Shown: in pieces, positions 51,785-60,475 of the stretch | How positions within the stretch are numbered: position 1 is the stretch's first letter | How the letters are laid out: the number at the start of each line of letters is the position of its first letter | NCBI RefSeq assembly: GCF_003116095.1 | Contig: NZ_LGRA01000021.1 | Span: 625,943 to 689,942 of the forward strand | Source of the DNA: Azospirillum sp. TSO35-2 | Lineage (GTDB): Bacteria; Pseudomonadota; Alphaproteobacteria; Azospirillales; Azospirillaceae | DNA length: 64,000 bases | Direction: 5' to 3' | Program-made: the position numbers and the translations under genes | The notes under the pieces: model-generated | Databases searched by the model: none | Seen by the model: only the letters and a program-made list of their open reading frames with translations | Told to the model about the DNA's origin: nothing

Positions 51785-52300
51785 ATGCCGATTCTTCTGA
51801 TCGACCGCACCGCCACGCCCATCGGCGAGTTGATCGTCGTCGCCGACGACGACGGCCATCTGCGCGCCGTCGACTGGACGGAGCACGAGGACCGGATGCG
51901 GCGGTTGCTGCGCCGTCAGGTGGGGGAGGGTTGCGTCTTGCGCCCGGCGCGCGACCCAGCCGGAGTGACGCGGGCGATGCAGGCGTATTTCGCCGGCGAT
52001 CTCGCGGTGATCGACCGGCTGCCGGTGCGGACCGGCGGAACCCTGTTCCAGCGCGCGGTGTGGGCGGCGCTGCGCGGCGTCCCCTGCGGCACCACCATCA
52101 CCTATCGCGAACTGGCGGCGCGGGCCGGCCGACCGCAGGCGGTGCGGGCGGCCGGCCACGCCAACGGTGCCAACCCGGTGGGCGTGGTGGTGCCCTGCCA
52201 CCGGGTGGTCGGCTCGAACGGGACGCTGACCGGCTATGGCGGCGGCATCCAGCGCAAACGCTGGCTGCTGGCCCACGAAGGGGTGGCCGGGCCGCCCTGA
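51785..52300 (+). CDS. ogt: Methylated-DNA--protein-cysteine S-methyltransferase
   Basis: A 171-residue protein starting MPILLIDRTATPIGELIVVA. The active-site motif VVVPCHRVVGSNGTLTGYGG carries the alkyl-accepting cysteine, and the upstream helix-turn-helix is YRELAARAGRPQAVRAAGHA with the Arg finger region. It removes methyl groups from O6-methylguanine in DNA by self-alkylation. No AdaA domain is attached, so this is the Ogt type. Not functionally linked to its neighbours. Confidence 0.95.
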   Translation: MPILLIDRTATPIGELIVVADDDGHLRAVDWTEHEDRMRRLLRRQVGEGCVLRPARDPAGVTRAMQAYFAGDLAVIDRLPVRTGGTLFQRAVWAALRGVPCGTTITYRELAARAGRPQAVRAAGHANGANPVGVVVPCHRVVGSNGTLTGYGGGIQRKRWLLAHEGVAGPP

Positions 52301-52336
52301 AGCCGGTCGATGCGTCCTAGCGGATCGGGCGGCGGA

Positions 52337-53260
52337 TTAGGCCGGCATCGCCGCGCGCGGGATGATGGCGCCACGGTGCTGGATGACGGTCGCGGCCAGC
52401 CGGTGGGCGGCGAGCGCCGCGTCCACCGGACCCTCACCACGCAGGCGGGCGGCGAGATAGCCGGCGCTGAAGCTGTCGCCGGCCGCGGTGGTGTCGACCA
52501 CCCGGTCGACCTTCACCGCCGGCACCTCGACCGGGGTGCCGTCCTGGAGGACGACGCAGCCAGGCTGCTCCAGCTTCAGCACGATCTCGGCCGCGCCGGC
52601 GTCCCGCACACGGGCCAGCACGGCGTCGGCATCGGCGTCGCCATAGAGGTCGCGCAGATCGGTCACGCCGGGCAGGGCGATGTCGGTGTGGCGCAGCATG
52701 CGGTCGAAGGCGACCTGCGCCGTCGCGACGTCCGGCCACAGGCGCGGCCGCCAGTTGGTGTCGAAGGCGACCTTGCCGCCACGCGCCCGCACCCGCTCCA
52801 GCAGCTCGAACAGCCGCTCGCGGCCCTGCTCGCCCCAGATCGCCAGGCTGATGCCGGAGAGGTAGATCACCTCGTAGCCTTCCAGCGCGGCGCACAGCTC
52901 CGCCGACTGGGGCAGGGCGAACAGCTCGCGCGCCGGGGCGCGGTCGCGCCAGTAGAGGAAGCGGCGCTCGCCGGCCGCGTCGATCTCGATCAGGTAGAGA
53001 CCGGGCAGGCGGTTGGGCACGCGCAGGACGTGGCCGGTGCCGACGCCCTCCGCCGCCCAGGCGGCGACCATGTCGTCGCTGATGCTGTCATCGCCGAGGG
53101 CGGTGACGTAGTCGACCGGCACGCCGAGGCGGGCCAGATAGACCGCCGTGTTCAGCGTGTCGCCGCCGAAGCCCTGGGTCAGCGAGCCGTCCGGCCGCCG
53201 GAACATCTCGATCATGCATTCGCCGAGCGCGGCGACACGGCGGGTGGAGCTGTCGGTCAT
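52337..53260 (-). CDS. kdgK: 2-keto-3-deoxygluconate kinase (PfkB family)
   Basis: A 307-residue kinase; GAGGAAG precedes the ATG. N-terminal VAALGECMIEMFRRPDGSLT and GFGGDTLNTAVYLARLG form the substrate-binding region; DTTAAGDSFSAGYLAARLRG is the PfkB C-terminal signature with the catalytic Asp. AFDTNWRPRLWPD is typical of KdgK. It phosphorylates KDG to KDPG, the common end point of the UxaC/UxaA and KduI/KduD routes encoded to the right. The KDPG aldolase that should follow is not in the window. Confidence 0.92.
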   Translation of the reverse strand: MTDSSTRRVAALGECMIEMFRRPDGSLTQGFGGDTLNTAVYLARLGVPVDYVTALGDDSISDDMVAAWAAEGVGTGHVLRVPNRLPGLYLIEIDAAGERRFLYWRDRAPARELFALPQSAELCAALEGYEVIYLSGISLAIWGEQGRERLFELLERVRARGGKVAFDTNWRPRLWPDVATAQVAFDRMLRHTDIALPGVTDLRDLYGDADADAVLARVRDAGAAEIVLKLEQPGCVVLQDGTPVEVPAVKVDRVVDTTAAGDSFSAGYLAARLRGEGPVDAALAAHRLAATVIQHRGAIIPRAAMPA

Positions 53261-53315
53261 GCTTCCTCTCTCTGCCCGGGCCGGATGCCCGGACGAAAAC
53301 AGTCACGCCGCCGGC

Positions 53316-53369
53316 TGGCGGCTGTCGCGGCTCACGCCGCCCGTGGGCGGCTGCCACGGCTCACGCCGC
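53316..53369. repeat. Imperfect 24-bp direct repeat between kdgK and DMT gene
   Basis: GGCGGCTGTCGCGGCTCACG at 53317-53340 recurs with two changes at 53346-53369, a 29-bp period; the second copy includes the stop codon of the DMT transporter. Function unknown, possibly a small duplication. Confidence 0.5.
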
Positions 53370-54329
53370 GAGACGGCGTTCCCGCGCCCGCAGGCGTTCG
53401 CGATGCGCGGTGTAGAGACCGCTGGCGATGATCACCCCGGTCCCGACGAAGGTCCAATGATCGGGCACGGCGCCGAACACCAGGAAGCCCAGCGCCGTCG
53501 ACCAGATCAGCTGGACGTAGGTGAAGGGCGCCAGCACCGACGCCTCGCCCTGGCGGTAGGCCAGGATCAGCAGCCACTGCGACAGCGTGTAGATCAACCC
53601 GATGAACACCCCCAGCAGCATCTGCCACGCCGTCGGCATCTGGAATTCCAGCGGCAGCAGGGCGGTCAGGGCGATGAAGCCGGTCAGCGCGCTCCACACC
53701 AGGGTGGTCAGCGGGTTCTCCTGCGCCGTCATCATCCGCGTCACCACCAGCCCGAAGGCCCAGCTCGCCGCGGTCAGCACCGGCAGCAGCGAGGTCGGAT
53801 GGAAGCTGGCGCCGCCCGGCCGGATGACGATCAGCACGCCGGCCAAACCGACCAGCAGCGCCGCCCAGCGGCGGATGCCGACCGTCTCGCCCAGCAGCAG
53901 GATCGACAGCGCCGTTACGAACACCGGCGAGACGAAGCTGATCGCCGCCGCCTCGGCCAGCGGCAGGTGCCGCATCGCCATGATGAAGAACAGCGCCGAC
54001 CCCAGCATGCCCAGGCCGCGCAGCACCTGCAGCCCCGGCCGCACCGTCCGCAGCACCCGCGTCGACCCGCCGCGCAGCGCCAGCGGCATCACCAGCGCGG
54101 TGAAGACGACGTAGCGCAGCCAGGCGATCTCGATCGGCGGCAGCGACTGGCCGAGATACTTGGCCGTCGCGTCGGAACAGGACAGGCAGGCCACCGCGGC
54201 GATCACCAGCAGGATCGCCCGGAACGGGTCCTCCGCCCGGCGGGCGGGCGAAGGAACCGTCGGTTCGATGGGCGTCTGCGGGGCGTTCGCCGGCAACGGG
54301 CCGGGGTCGCGTGATGAGCTGTCGGGCAT
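53361..54329 (-). CDS. EamA/DMT family transporter
   Basis: A 322-residue membrane protein with two EamA repeats and about ten hydrophobic helices (first helix FRAILLVIAAVACLSCSDAT; second-repeat start LLPVLTAASWAFGLVVTRMM). A polar Pro/Ser-rich N-terminal tail precedes them. The start at 54329 has no visible Shine-Dalgarno sequence. It lies 34 bp after uxaA and 100 bp before kdgK in the same direction, so it may export or import a metabolite of uronate breakdown (inference). Confidence 0.9.
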   Translation of the reverse strand: MPDSSSRDPGPLPANAPQTPIEPTVPSPARRAEDPFRAILLVIAAVACLSCSDATAKYLGQSLPPIEIAWLRYVVFTALVMPLALRGGSTRVLRTVRPGLQVLRGLGMLGSALFFIMAMRHLPLAEAAAISFVSPVFVTALSILLLGETVGIRRWAALLVGLAGVLIVIRPGGASFHPTSLLPVLTAASWAFGLVVTRMMTAQENPLTTLVWSALTGFIALTALLPLEFQMPTAWQMLLGVFIGLIYTLSQWLLILAYRQGEASVLAPFTYVQLIWSTALGFLVFGAVPDHWTFVGTGVIIASGLYTAHRERLRARERRLAA

Positions 54330-54363
54330 GAGGTTCTGTCGGGTTGTGGAAGGGGCGTTCCCC

Positions 54364-55887
54364 TTACATAACCGCTCCCATCTGCCAAGGGGCGAACTCG
54401 TCGGCGCCGACGCCCAACTCCTCGCTCTTGGTCTTGCGGCCCGACGCCGTGTCGAGCACGAGCTGGAAGATGGCGCGGCCGACCTCCTCGATCGAGGCGT
54501 CGCCGCTGGCGATGGCACCGCAGTCGATGTCCATGTCGTCGGGCATCTTGCGGAACAGCGCGCTGTTGGTCGCCAGCTTCAGGCTGGGCGTCGGCTTGCA
54601 GCCGAAGACCGAGCCGCGGCCGGTGGTGAAGCACAGCACGTTGGCGCCGCCCGCCACTTGGCCCGTGGCCGACACCGGGTCGTAGCCGGGGGTGTCCATG
54701 AAGACGAAGCCCTTGTCGACGATCGGCTCGGCGTAGCGGTAGACCGCGGTCAGCGGGGTGGTGCCGCCCTTGGCGACCGCGCCCAGCGACTTTTCCAGGA
54801 TGGTGGTCAGGCCGCCCTTCTTGTTGCCGGGCGACGGGTTGTTGTTCATCTCGCCGCCGGTGCGGCTGGTGTACTCCTCCCACCAGCCGATGCGGTCGAC
54901 CAGAGCCTCGCCCACCTCGCGGCGGACGGCGCGGCGGGTCAGCAGATGCTCGGCGCCATAGACCTCCGGCGTCTCGCTCAGCACGGCGGTGCCACCGTTG
55001 CGGACCAGCAGGTCGACGGCGTAGCCCAGCGCCGGGTTGGCGGTGATGCCCGAATAGCCGTCGGAGCCGCCACACTGCAGCGCCAGCGTCAGGTGGCTGG
55101 CCGGCAGGGTCTGGCGCTTGACGTCGTTGATCTCCGGCAGCAGCGCCTCGATCCGGCGGATGCCCTCGCGGGCCGCCGCGGCGGTGCCGCCCATGTCCTG
55201 GATGCCGATCGGGATCAGCCGCGCGCCGACCTCGAGCCCGGTGGCCTCGATCAGCTTGTCGATCTGGTTCACCTCGCAGCCGAGGCCCAGCAGGATCACC
55301 GCGGCAAAGTTCGGGTGGCGGGCGTAGCCGGCGATGGTCCGGCGCAGGGTGTCCATCACCTCGCCGCTGCCGGCCATGCCGCAGCCGTAGCCGTGGGTCA
55401 GCGCGACGACGCCGTCGATGTTGGGGTAGGCGGCCAGCGCGGAGCCGCGGAAATGGTCGGCGATCATCCGCGCCGCGGTGGCGGAGCAGTTCACCGAGGT
55501 CAGGACGCCGATGTAGTTGCGGGTGGCGACGCGGCCGTCCGGACGGACATAGCCCAGGAAGGTCGCGCGCTCGGCCTCCGGCACCATCTCGACCGGGTGC
55601 ACGTCGGCGCCGAAGGCGTAGTCACGCTCGAAATCGCTGCCCATGCCCATGTTGTGGACGTGGACATGCTCGCCCGGCTGGATCGCCGTGGTGGCGAACC
55701 CGATCACCTGGTTGTACTTGCGCACCGGCTCGCCGACCGCGATCGGCCGCACCGCGACCTTGTGGCCGGCCGGAACCGCGCCGCTGGTCGCGACCTCGGT
55801 GCCGGGAAGCGGCGTGCCGGGCTCCAGGTCGGCGCCGGCGACGACGACGTTGTCGGCGGGGTGCAGGCGGATGGTCAGCGATGCCAT
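54364..55887 (-). CDS. uxaA: Altronate dehydratase
   Basis: A 507-residue protein starting MASLTIRLHPADNVVVAGAD; AAGGA lies upstream. An SAF domain (about 10-90) with VHVHNMGMGSDFERDY is followed by the UxaA C-terminal domain: GRVATRNYIGVLTSVNCSAT, VALTHGYGCGMAG, ILLGLGCEVNQIDKL, LALQCGGSDGYSGITANPAL and FTTGRGSVFGCKPTPSLKLA, whose cysteines belong to the metal-binding set. It dehydrates altronate to KDG. Downstream of uxaC with a hairpin in the 97-bp gap. Confidence 0.95.
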   Translation of the reverse strand: MASLTIRLHPADNVVVAGADLEPGTPLPGTEVATSGAVPAGHKVAVRPIAVGEPVRKYNQVIGFATTAIQPGEHVHVHNMGMGSDFERDYAFGADVHPVEMVPEAERATFLGYVRPDGRVATRNYIGVLTSVNCSATAARMIADHFRGSALAAYPNIDGVVALTHGYGCGMAGSGEVMDTLRRTIAGYARHPNFAAVILLGLGCEVNQIDKLIEATGLEVGARLIPIGIQDMGGTAAAAREGIRRIEALLPEINDVKRQTLPASHLTLALQCGGSDGYSGITANPALGYAVDLLVRNGGTAVLSETPEVYGAEHLLTRRAVRREVGEALVDRIGWWEEYTSRTGGEMNNNPSPGNKKGGLTTILEKSLGAVAKGGTTPLTAVYRYAEPIVDKGFVFMDTPGYDPVSATGQVAGGANVLCFTTGRGSVFGCKPTPSLKLATNSALFRKMPDDMDIDCGAIASGDASIEEVGRAIFQLVLDTASGRKTKSEELGVGADEFAPWQMGAVM

Positions 55888-55934
55888 GGGAAGTGTCCTT
55901 GAAGAGACTTGCAGGTAATCCGAAGCGGCCTGAA

Positions 55935-55962
55935 AGCCCCTCTCCCCTGTGGAAGAGGGGCT
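55935..55962 (+). terminator. Intercistronic hairpin between uxaC and uxaA
   Basis: AGCCCCTCT and AGAGGGGCT form a 9-bp stem over a 10-base loop. A T-tract (TTTTT) follows on the plus strand only, while all nearby genes run on the minus strand. It may work as a processing or stability element for the uxaC message, or as a terminator of antisense transcripts. Confidence 0.6.
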
Positions 55963-55984
55963 TTTTGCCGTTACAGAGTGCCGA

Positions 55985-57385
55985 TCACAGCTTGTAGGCG
56001 TTCTTAGCGAGGCGGTAGGCGAGGTCGACCGCCAGATCCGCCGCCTCGTCCTCCTCCAGCCGGTGTTCGGCCACCAGACGGGCGAGGAAGCTGCAATCGA
56101 CGCGGCGCGACACGTCGTGGCGGGCCGGGATCGAGCAGAAGGCGCGGGTGTCGTCGTTGAAGCCGACGGTGTTGTAGAAACCGGCGGTCTCCGTGACCAT
56201 CTCGCGGTAGCGGCGCATGCCCTCGGGGCTGTCGTGGAACCACCAGGCCGGGCCGACGCGCAGCGCCGGGTAATGGCCGGCCAGCGGAGCCAGCTCGCGG
56301 GAATAGCTGTCCTCATCCAGGGTGAACAGGATGATGGTCAGGTCGCGCTCGTTGCCGTAGCGGTCGAGCAGCGGCTTCAGCGCCCGCACATACTCGGTGC
56401 CGCTCGGGATGTCGGCGCCCTTGTCGCGGCCGAAGCGGTCGAACACCAGGTTGTTGTGGTTGCGGAAGCTGCCGGGGTGGATCTGCATGACCAGACCGTC
56501 TTCCAGGCTCATCCGTGCCATTTCGGTCAGCATCTGGGCGCGGAACAGCTCGGCCTCATCGGCCGTGGCGCCGCCGCGGCGGACGATGTCGAACAGCTTC
56601 TCGGCCTCGGGGCGCGCCAGGTCGGCGGTCGCCGCCGTCGGGTGGCCGTGGTCGGTCGAGGTGGCGCCGAAGCTCTTGAAATAGAGGCGGCGGTCGGCCA
56701 GGGCGGCGAGGTAGCCGTCCCAGGTCGCGGTGTCCTTGCCGGTGATGCGGCCCAGCTCGGCCAGATTGTCGCGGAAGCCCTCGAACTCGGGATCGACGAC
56801 CGGGTCGGGACGGAAGGCGGTGATGACCCGGCCCTTCCAGCCGCTCTCGCGGATCGCCTTGTGATGCTCCAGCGTGTCGAGCGGCGACTCGGTGGTCGCC
56901 AGCACTTCGAGGTTGAAGCGCTCGAACAGGGCGCGCGGGCGGAATTCCGGCTTGCGCAGGCAGGCTTCGATCTGGTCGAAGATGCGGTCGGCGCTGGCGG
57001 CGCTCAGGCGCTCGGTGACGCCGAAGACCGTCTCGAAGGCGTGGGTCAGCCACATCGACGTCGGCGTGCCGCGGAACAGCTTCCAGTTGGAGGCCAGCAG
57101 GCGCCAGATCGCGCGCGAGTCGGACGAGGTCTCCCCGCCGTCCTTGCGCGGAACGCCCAGCTGCTCCAGCGGAATTCCCTGGCTGTACAGCATGCGGAAG
57201 GCATAATGGTCGGGCTTGACGAACAGGCTCGCGGGGTCGGGGAACGCCTCGTTCTTCGCGAACCAGGACGGATCGGTGTGACCGTGCGGGCTGATGATCG
57301 GCAGGCCGCTGACTTCGCCGTACAGGCGCCGCGCGATCGCGCGTTGCGTCGGGTCGCTCGGGAACAGACGGTCAGGGTGAAGCAT
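55985..57385 (-). CDS. uxaC: Glucuronate (uronate) isomerase
   Basis: A 466-residue protein of the amidohydrolase-superfamily uronate isomerases. Motifs: GLPIISPHGHTDPSWFAKNE (metal His pair), FRGTPTSMWLTHAFETVFGV, VLATTESPLDTLEHHKAIRE, GLVMQIHPGSFRNHNN and VGPAWWFHDSPEGMRRYREM. It interconverts glucuronate/fructuronate and galacturonate/tagaturonate in the cytoplasm. It starts the leftward run uxaC-uxaA-DMT-kdgK and has operator D 96 bp upstream. Confidence 0.96.
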   Translation of the reverse strand: MLHPDRLFPSDPTQRAIARRLYGEVSGLPIISPHGHTDPSWFAKNEAFPDPASLFVKPDHYAFRMLYSQGIPLEQLGVPRKDGGETSSDSRAIWRLLASNWKLFRGTPTSMWLTHAFETVFGVTERLSAASADRIFDQIEACLRKPEFRPRALFERFNLEVLATTESPLDTLEHHKAIRESGWKGRVITAFRPDPVVDPEFEGFRDNLAELGRITGKDTATWDGYLAALADRRLYFKSFGATSTDHGHPTAATADLARPEAEKLFDIVRRGGATADEAELFRAQMLTEMARMSLEDGLVMQIHPGSFRNHNNLVFDRFGRDKGADIPSGTEYVRALKPLLDRYGNERDLTIILFTLDEDSYSRELAPLAGHYPALRVGPAWWFHDSPEGMRRYREMVTETAGFYNTVGFNDDTRAFCSIPARHDVSRRVDCSFLARLVAEHRLEEDEAADLAVDLAYRLAKNAYKL

Positions 57386-57478
57386 CGGAAGCCTCTGCGC
57401 TGCAGGGAAAAGGGATGAAGCGGTGTGGGCGAGGGCCGTGTCCGTGCAGGGGACCGTCCATACCGGCTGGCCGTATAA

Positions 57479-57492
57479 TATTAATATATCAC
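57479..57492. promoter_or_regulatory. Uronate-regulon operator, site D (uxaC / gntR paralogue 2 divergent promoter)
   Basis: TATTAATATATCAC, with core TTAATATAT at 57481-57489. It lies between divergent uxaC (96 bp) and the GntR gene (151 bp), so it can control both. Confidence 0.72.
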
Positions 57493-57639
57493 TTTAGAAT
57501 GCAAGCCCAATCGTACCGATCGGCCGCTTTCGATGCATTGGGACACGGCGCCGCGTTTGACCTCGGCAAAGCGGCGCGGGTAGATTGACTGTCAGCCTTA
57601 CAAGGGGCCGGACGCGGCCCCCCGCCACGCTTTGCCGGA

Positions 57640-58422
57640 ATGGAGCCATCGTTGAAGAAGGTCGCGACGACACAGGATGAGGGCGGCCTGGCCTCCGCGA
57701 CAGCGCGTCGCACCGTGGCGCCGATGCCGTCGGTCCGCCCCACCCGCCGGGCGGTGACGGTGGCGTCGACCATCTACCGCGACCTGCGGTCGGAGATCGT
57801 GTCGCTGAAGCGCAAGCCGGGTGAGCCGATCGCCGAAAAGCAGATCGCCGAGGCCTACGGCGTCAGCCGCACCCCGGTGCGCGAGGCGGTGCTGAAGCTG
57901 GCCGACGAAGGGCTGATCGAGATCTTCCCGCAGTCCGGCACCTTCGTGTCGCGCATCCCGCTCGACGCCCTGCCGGAGGCGTTCGCCATCCGCAAGGCGC
58001 TGGAGGAGGCGACGGTGCGCTACGCCGCGGAGCGCGCGACCCGCAGCCAGATCGCTATGCTGCGCGCGAATCTGGAACTGCAGCGGGAAATGCAGGAAAC
58101 GGCGAATTACCAGGGCTTCCACCAAGCCGACGAAACCTTCCACGCGCTGGTCGCGGAGATCGCCGGCTACCCCGGATTCTGGACGCTGATCCAGCAGACC
58201 AAGGTGCAGATCGACCGCTACCGGCTGCTAACCCTGCCGGTGCGCGGCCGCATCGCCGAGGTGATCGCCGAGCACACCGCCATCGTCGAGGCGCTGGCGG
58301 CCAACGACGCGGTCGCCGCCATCATGGCGCTGGACGCCCATCTCGACGACCTGCAAATCTCGGTCGACGACGTGCGGGCGTCCTACCCGCGCTATTTCAC
58401 CGCACCCGGCGACCCGGCCTGA
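57640..58422 (+). CDS. GntR family regulator, FCD domain (uronate region, paralogue 2)
   Basis: A 260-residue regulator. N-terminal polar tail (1-40), winged helix (about 42-110: IYRDLRSEIVSLKRKPGEPI, YGVSRTPVREAVLKLADEGL) and FCD domain (about 120-245: HQADETFHALVAEIAGYPGF, GRIAEVIAEHTAIVEALAAN). The helix-turn-helix protein sequence is almost the same as in paralogue 1, and at DNA level the region 57778-57947 differs from it by only about four bases. Divergent from uxaC across operator D. Likely represses uronate genes until an intermediate binds (family inference). Confidence 0.92.
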   Translation: MEPSLKKVATTQDEGGLASATARRTVAPMPSVRPTRRAVTVASTIYRDLRSEIVSLKRKPGEPIAEKQIAEAYGVSRTPVREAVLKLADEGLIEIFPQSGTFVSRIPLDALPEAFAIRKALEEATVRYAAERATRSQIAMLRANLELQREMQETANYQGFHQADETFHALVAEIAGYPGFWTLIQQTKVQIDRYRLLTLPVRGRIAEVIAEHTAIVEALAANDAVAAIMALDAHLDDLQISVDDVRASYPRYFTAPGDPA

Positions 58423-58464
58423 GGCGGCACCGGCACCGGCGCCCGCCCCGCCGGCCCTGGTCGA

Positions 58465-58830
58465 TCAGCCGAGGAAGTCCTCGCGGATCGGCGTGAAGAT
58501 GTCGAGCAGCACGCCCGGCTCCAGCGCCACCACGCCGTGCATCACGTTCGGCGGCACCATGTAGCCGTCGCCGACGCCGAGCCGCTTCGTCCGGCCGTCG
58601 ATGGTGACGTCGAACGCCCCCTTCTCGACCACGGCGCACTGGACGTGCGGGTGGCGGTGCTGGGGGCCGATGGCGCCGGTTTCGAACTCGACCCGCACCA
58701 TCATCATCGTCTCGTTGTGCCCGAGGATCTTGCGGCGCACCCCGTCGCCCAGCTCCTGCCAGGGGATGTCGGCGTCGGTCACGAAGACGTCGGTGGGCTG
58801 GATGGCGGTGGGCTGCATGGTGGTCGTCAT
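58465..58830 (-). CDS. kdgF: KdgF-like cupin (uronate ketonisation)
   Basis: A 121-residue single cupin domain; GGGAGA upstream of the ATG. RKILGHNETMMMVRVEFETG, then PQHRHPHVQCAVVEKGAFDV with the metal histidines and GDGYMVPPNVMHGVVALEPG with the last one. KdgF family members speed the opening of unsaturated uronates to the linear keto form that feeds KduI. Third gene of the kduI-kduD-kdgF operon, 36 bp after kduD, which supports this role. Confidence 0.85.
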   Translation of the reverse strand: MTTTMQPTAIQPTDVFVTDADIPWQELGDGVRRKILGHNETMMMVRVEFETGAIGPQHRHPHVQCAVVEKGAFDVTIDGRTKRLGVGDGYMVPPNVMHGVVALEPGVLLDIFTPIREDFLG

Positions 58831-58865
58831 CGCGTCAGTCTCCCCAGTTGAGTGTCCAGCGTCCG

Positions 58866-59624
58866 TCAGCGTGCCAGCCAGCCGCCGTCGACCGGCAGGA
58901 TGGTGCCGTGGACATAGTCCGACGCGGCGGAAGCCAGGAACACCGCCGGGCCGCCCAGGTCGGCCGGGACACTCCAGCGCCCGGCGGGGATGCGGCCGAG
59001 GATCTCGGTGTTGCGCTGTGGGTCGCTACGAAGTTGCGCGGTGTTGTTGGTCTCGACATAGCCCGGCGCGATGGCGTTCACGTTGATGCCCTTGCCCGCC
59101 CATTCGCAGGCCAGCAGCTTGGTGAGGCCGGCGACGCCGCTCTTCGACGCGGTGTAGGACGGTACGCGGATGCCGCCCTGGAAGGACAGCATCGAGGCGA
59201 TGTTGATGATCTTGCCCTTGCCACCGCGGCCGATGACATGGCGGCCGAAGGCCTGGCAGAGGAAGAACACCGACTTCAGGTTCACGTCCATCACCGCGTC
59301 CCAGTCGTCTTCGGTGAAGTCGAGGGAATCGGCGCGGCGGATGATGCCGGCGTTGTTGACCAGGATGTCCAGCCCGCCCAGGCCCGCCACCGCCTGCTCG
59401 ACGACGCCGGGGAGGGGGGCGATGCTGGAAACGTCGGCCGGGATGGCGAGGAAGCGGCGGCCCAGCCGCTCCACCATCGCCTGGGTTTCGTCGGGCGCGC
59501 TGCGGCCGGCCACGGCAATGTCGGCGCCGGCCCCGGCCAGCGCCACCGCGATGGCTTGCCCGATGCCGGTGTTGGCGCCGGTCACCAGCGCCACCGTGCC
59601 GCTCAGATCGAAGGGGGTGGTCAT
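58866..59624 (-). CDS. kduD: 2-dehydro-3-deoxy-D-gluconate 5-dehydrogenase
   Basis: A 252-residue short-chain dehydrogenase. NAD loop TGANTGIGQAIAVALAG, NNAGIIRRADSLDFTEDDWD, catalytic Ser in INIASMLSFQGGIRVPSYTA and YxxxK in SYTASKSGVAGLTKLL; the end VHGTILPVDGGWLAR is typical of KduD. It reduces the product of KduI (DKII) to KDG using NADH. Starts 15 nt after kduI. Confidence 0.94.
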   Translation of the reverse strand: MTTPFDLSGTVALVTGANTGIGQAIAVALAGAGADIAVAGRSAPDETQAMVERLGRRFLAIPADVSSIAPLPGVVEQAVAGLGGLDILVNNAGIIRRADSLDFTEDDWDAVMDVNLKSVFFLCQAFGRHVIGRGGKGKIINIASMLSFQGGIRVPSYTASKSGVAGLTKLLACEWAGKGINVNAIAPGYVETNNTAQLRSDPQRNTEILGRIPAGRWSVPADLGGPAVFLASAASDYVHGTILPVDGGWLAR

Positions 59625-59638
59625 GGCGGCGGCGTCCT

Positions 59639-60475
59639 TCAGCGCAGCCGGTCCATGGCGACGAAGTCCATGTCGGTGAAGTCCTGGTTGTCGCCGGCCA
59701 TCGCCCAGATGAAGGTGTAGTTGCGGGTGCCGACACCGGAATGTATCGACCAGGGCGGCGAGATCACCGCCTGCTCGTTGGCGACCACGATGTGGCGGGT
59801 CTGCTCCGGCTCGCCCATCAGGTGGATGACGCGGGCGTCATCCGGCAGGTCGAAGTAGAAATAGACCTCGCAACGCCGGTCGTGGGTGTGGCACGGCATC
59901 GTGTTCCACATGTTGTTCGGCTTCAGCACCGTCATACCCAGCACCAGCTGCGCGGTGCGGCAGACGTCCGGGTGAATCATCTGGTAGATGGTGCGCTCGT
60001 TCGACTGGGCCGGGTCGCCCAAATGCACCGCCTTGGCTTGGCCGATGGAGATCTTCATCGTCTCGAACCGGGCGTGGGCCGGGGCGCTGTTCAGATAGAA
60101 CTTGGCCGGATCGCGGCGGTCCAGGCTCTCGAACCGGACGTCCTTGCTGCCCATGGCGACGTAGAGCGCGTCGCGCGGCTCCAGGTTGAACACCGCGCCG
60201 TCCACGGTGACCCGGCCGGGGCCGCCGACGTTGACGACGCCCAGTTCGCGCCGGTCGAGGAAGTTGGGCGACCCGATCTCCTTCGACGATTCCAGCGTGA
60301 TCGGCCCGGCGACCGGCAGCGCGCCGCCGACGACGAAGCGGTCGATGTGGCTGTAGGTCAGCACCGTCTCGTCCGCCTCGAACAGGGTCGGGACCAGGAA
60401 ATGGTCGCGCAGCGTCTCGGAATCGAAGTTGCGCACCGCGTCGGGGTGGGAAGCGTGCCGGACGGAGATTTTCAT
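59639..60475 (-). CDS. kduI: 4-deoxy-L-threo-5-hexosulose-uronate ketol-isomerase
   Basis: A 278-residue protein starting MKISVRHASHPDAVRNFDSE (60475). Conserved KduI text: LRDHFLVPTLFEADETVLTY, YVAMGSKDVRFES, and the zinc site NNMWNTMPCHTHDRRCEVYF with His-His-Glu, closing with ISPPWSIHSGVGTRNYTFIW (last His). It isomerises the pectin/glycosaminoglycan breakdown product DKI to DKII. Lead gene of kduI-kduD-kdgF; operator E is 151 bp upstream. Confidence 0.96.
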   Translation of the reverse strand: MKISVRHASHPDAVRNFDSETLRDHFLVPTLFEADETVLTYSHIDRFVVGGALPVAGPITLESSKEIGSPNFLDRRELGVVNVGGPGRVTVDGAVFNLEPRDALYVAMGSKDVRFESLDRRDPAKFYLNSAPAHARFETMKISIGQAKAVHLGDPAQSNERTIYQMIHPDVCRTAQLVLGMTVLKPNNMWNTMPCHTHDRRCEVYFYFDLPDDARVIHLMGEPEQTRHIVVANEQAVISPPWSIHSGVGTRNYTFIWAMAGDNQDFTDMDFVAMDRLR

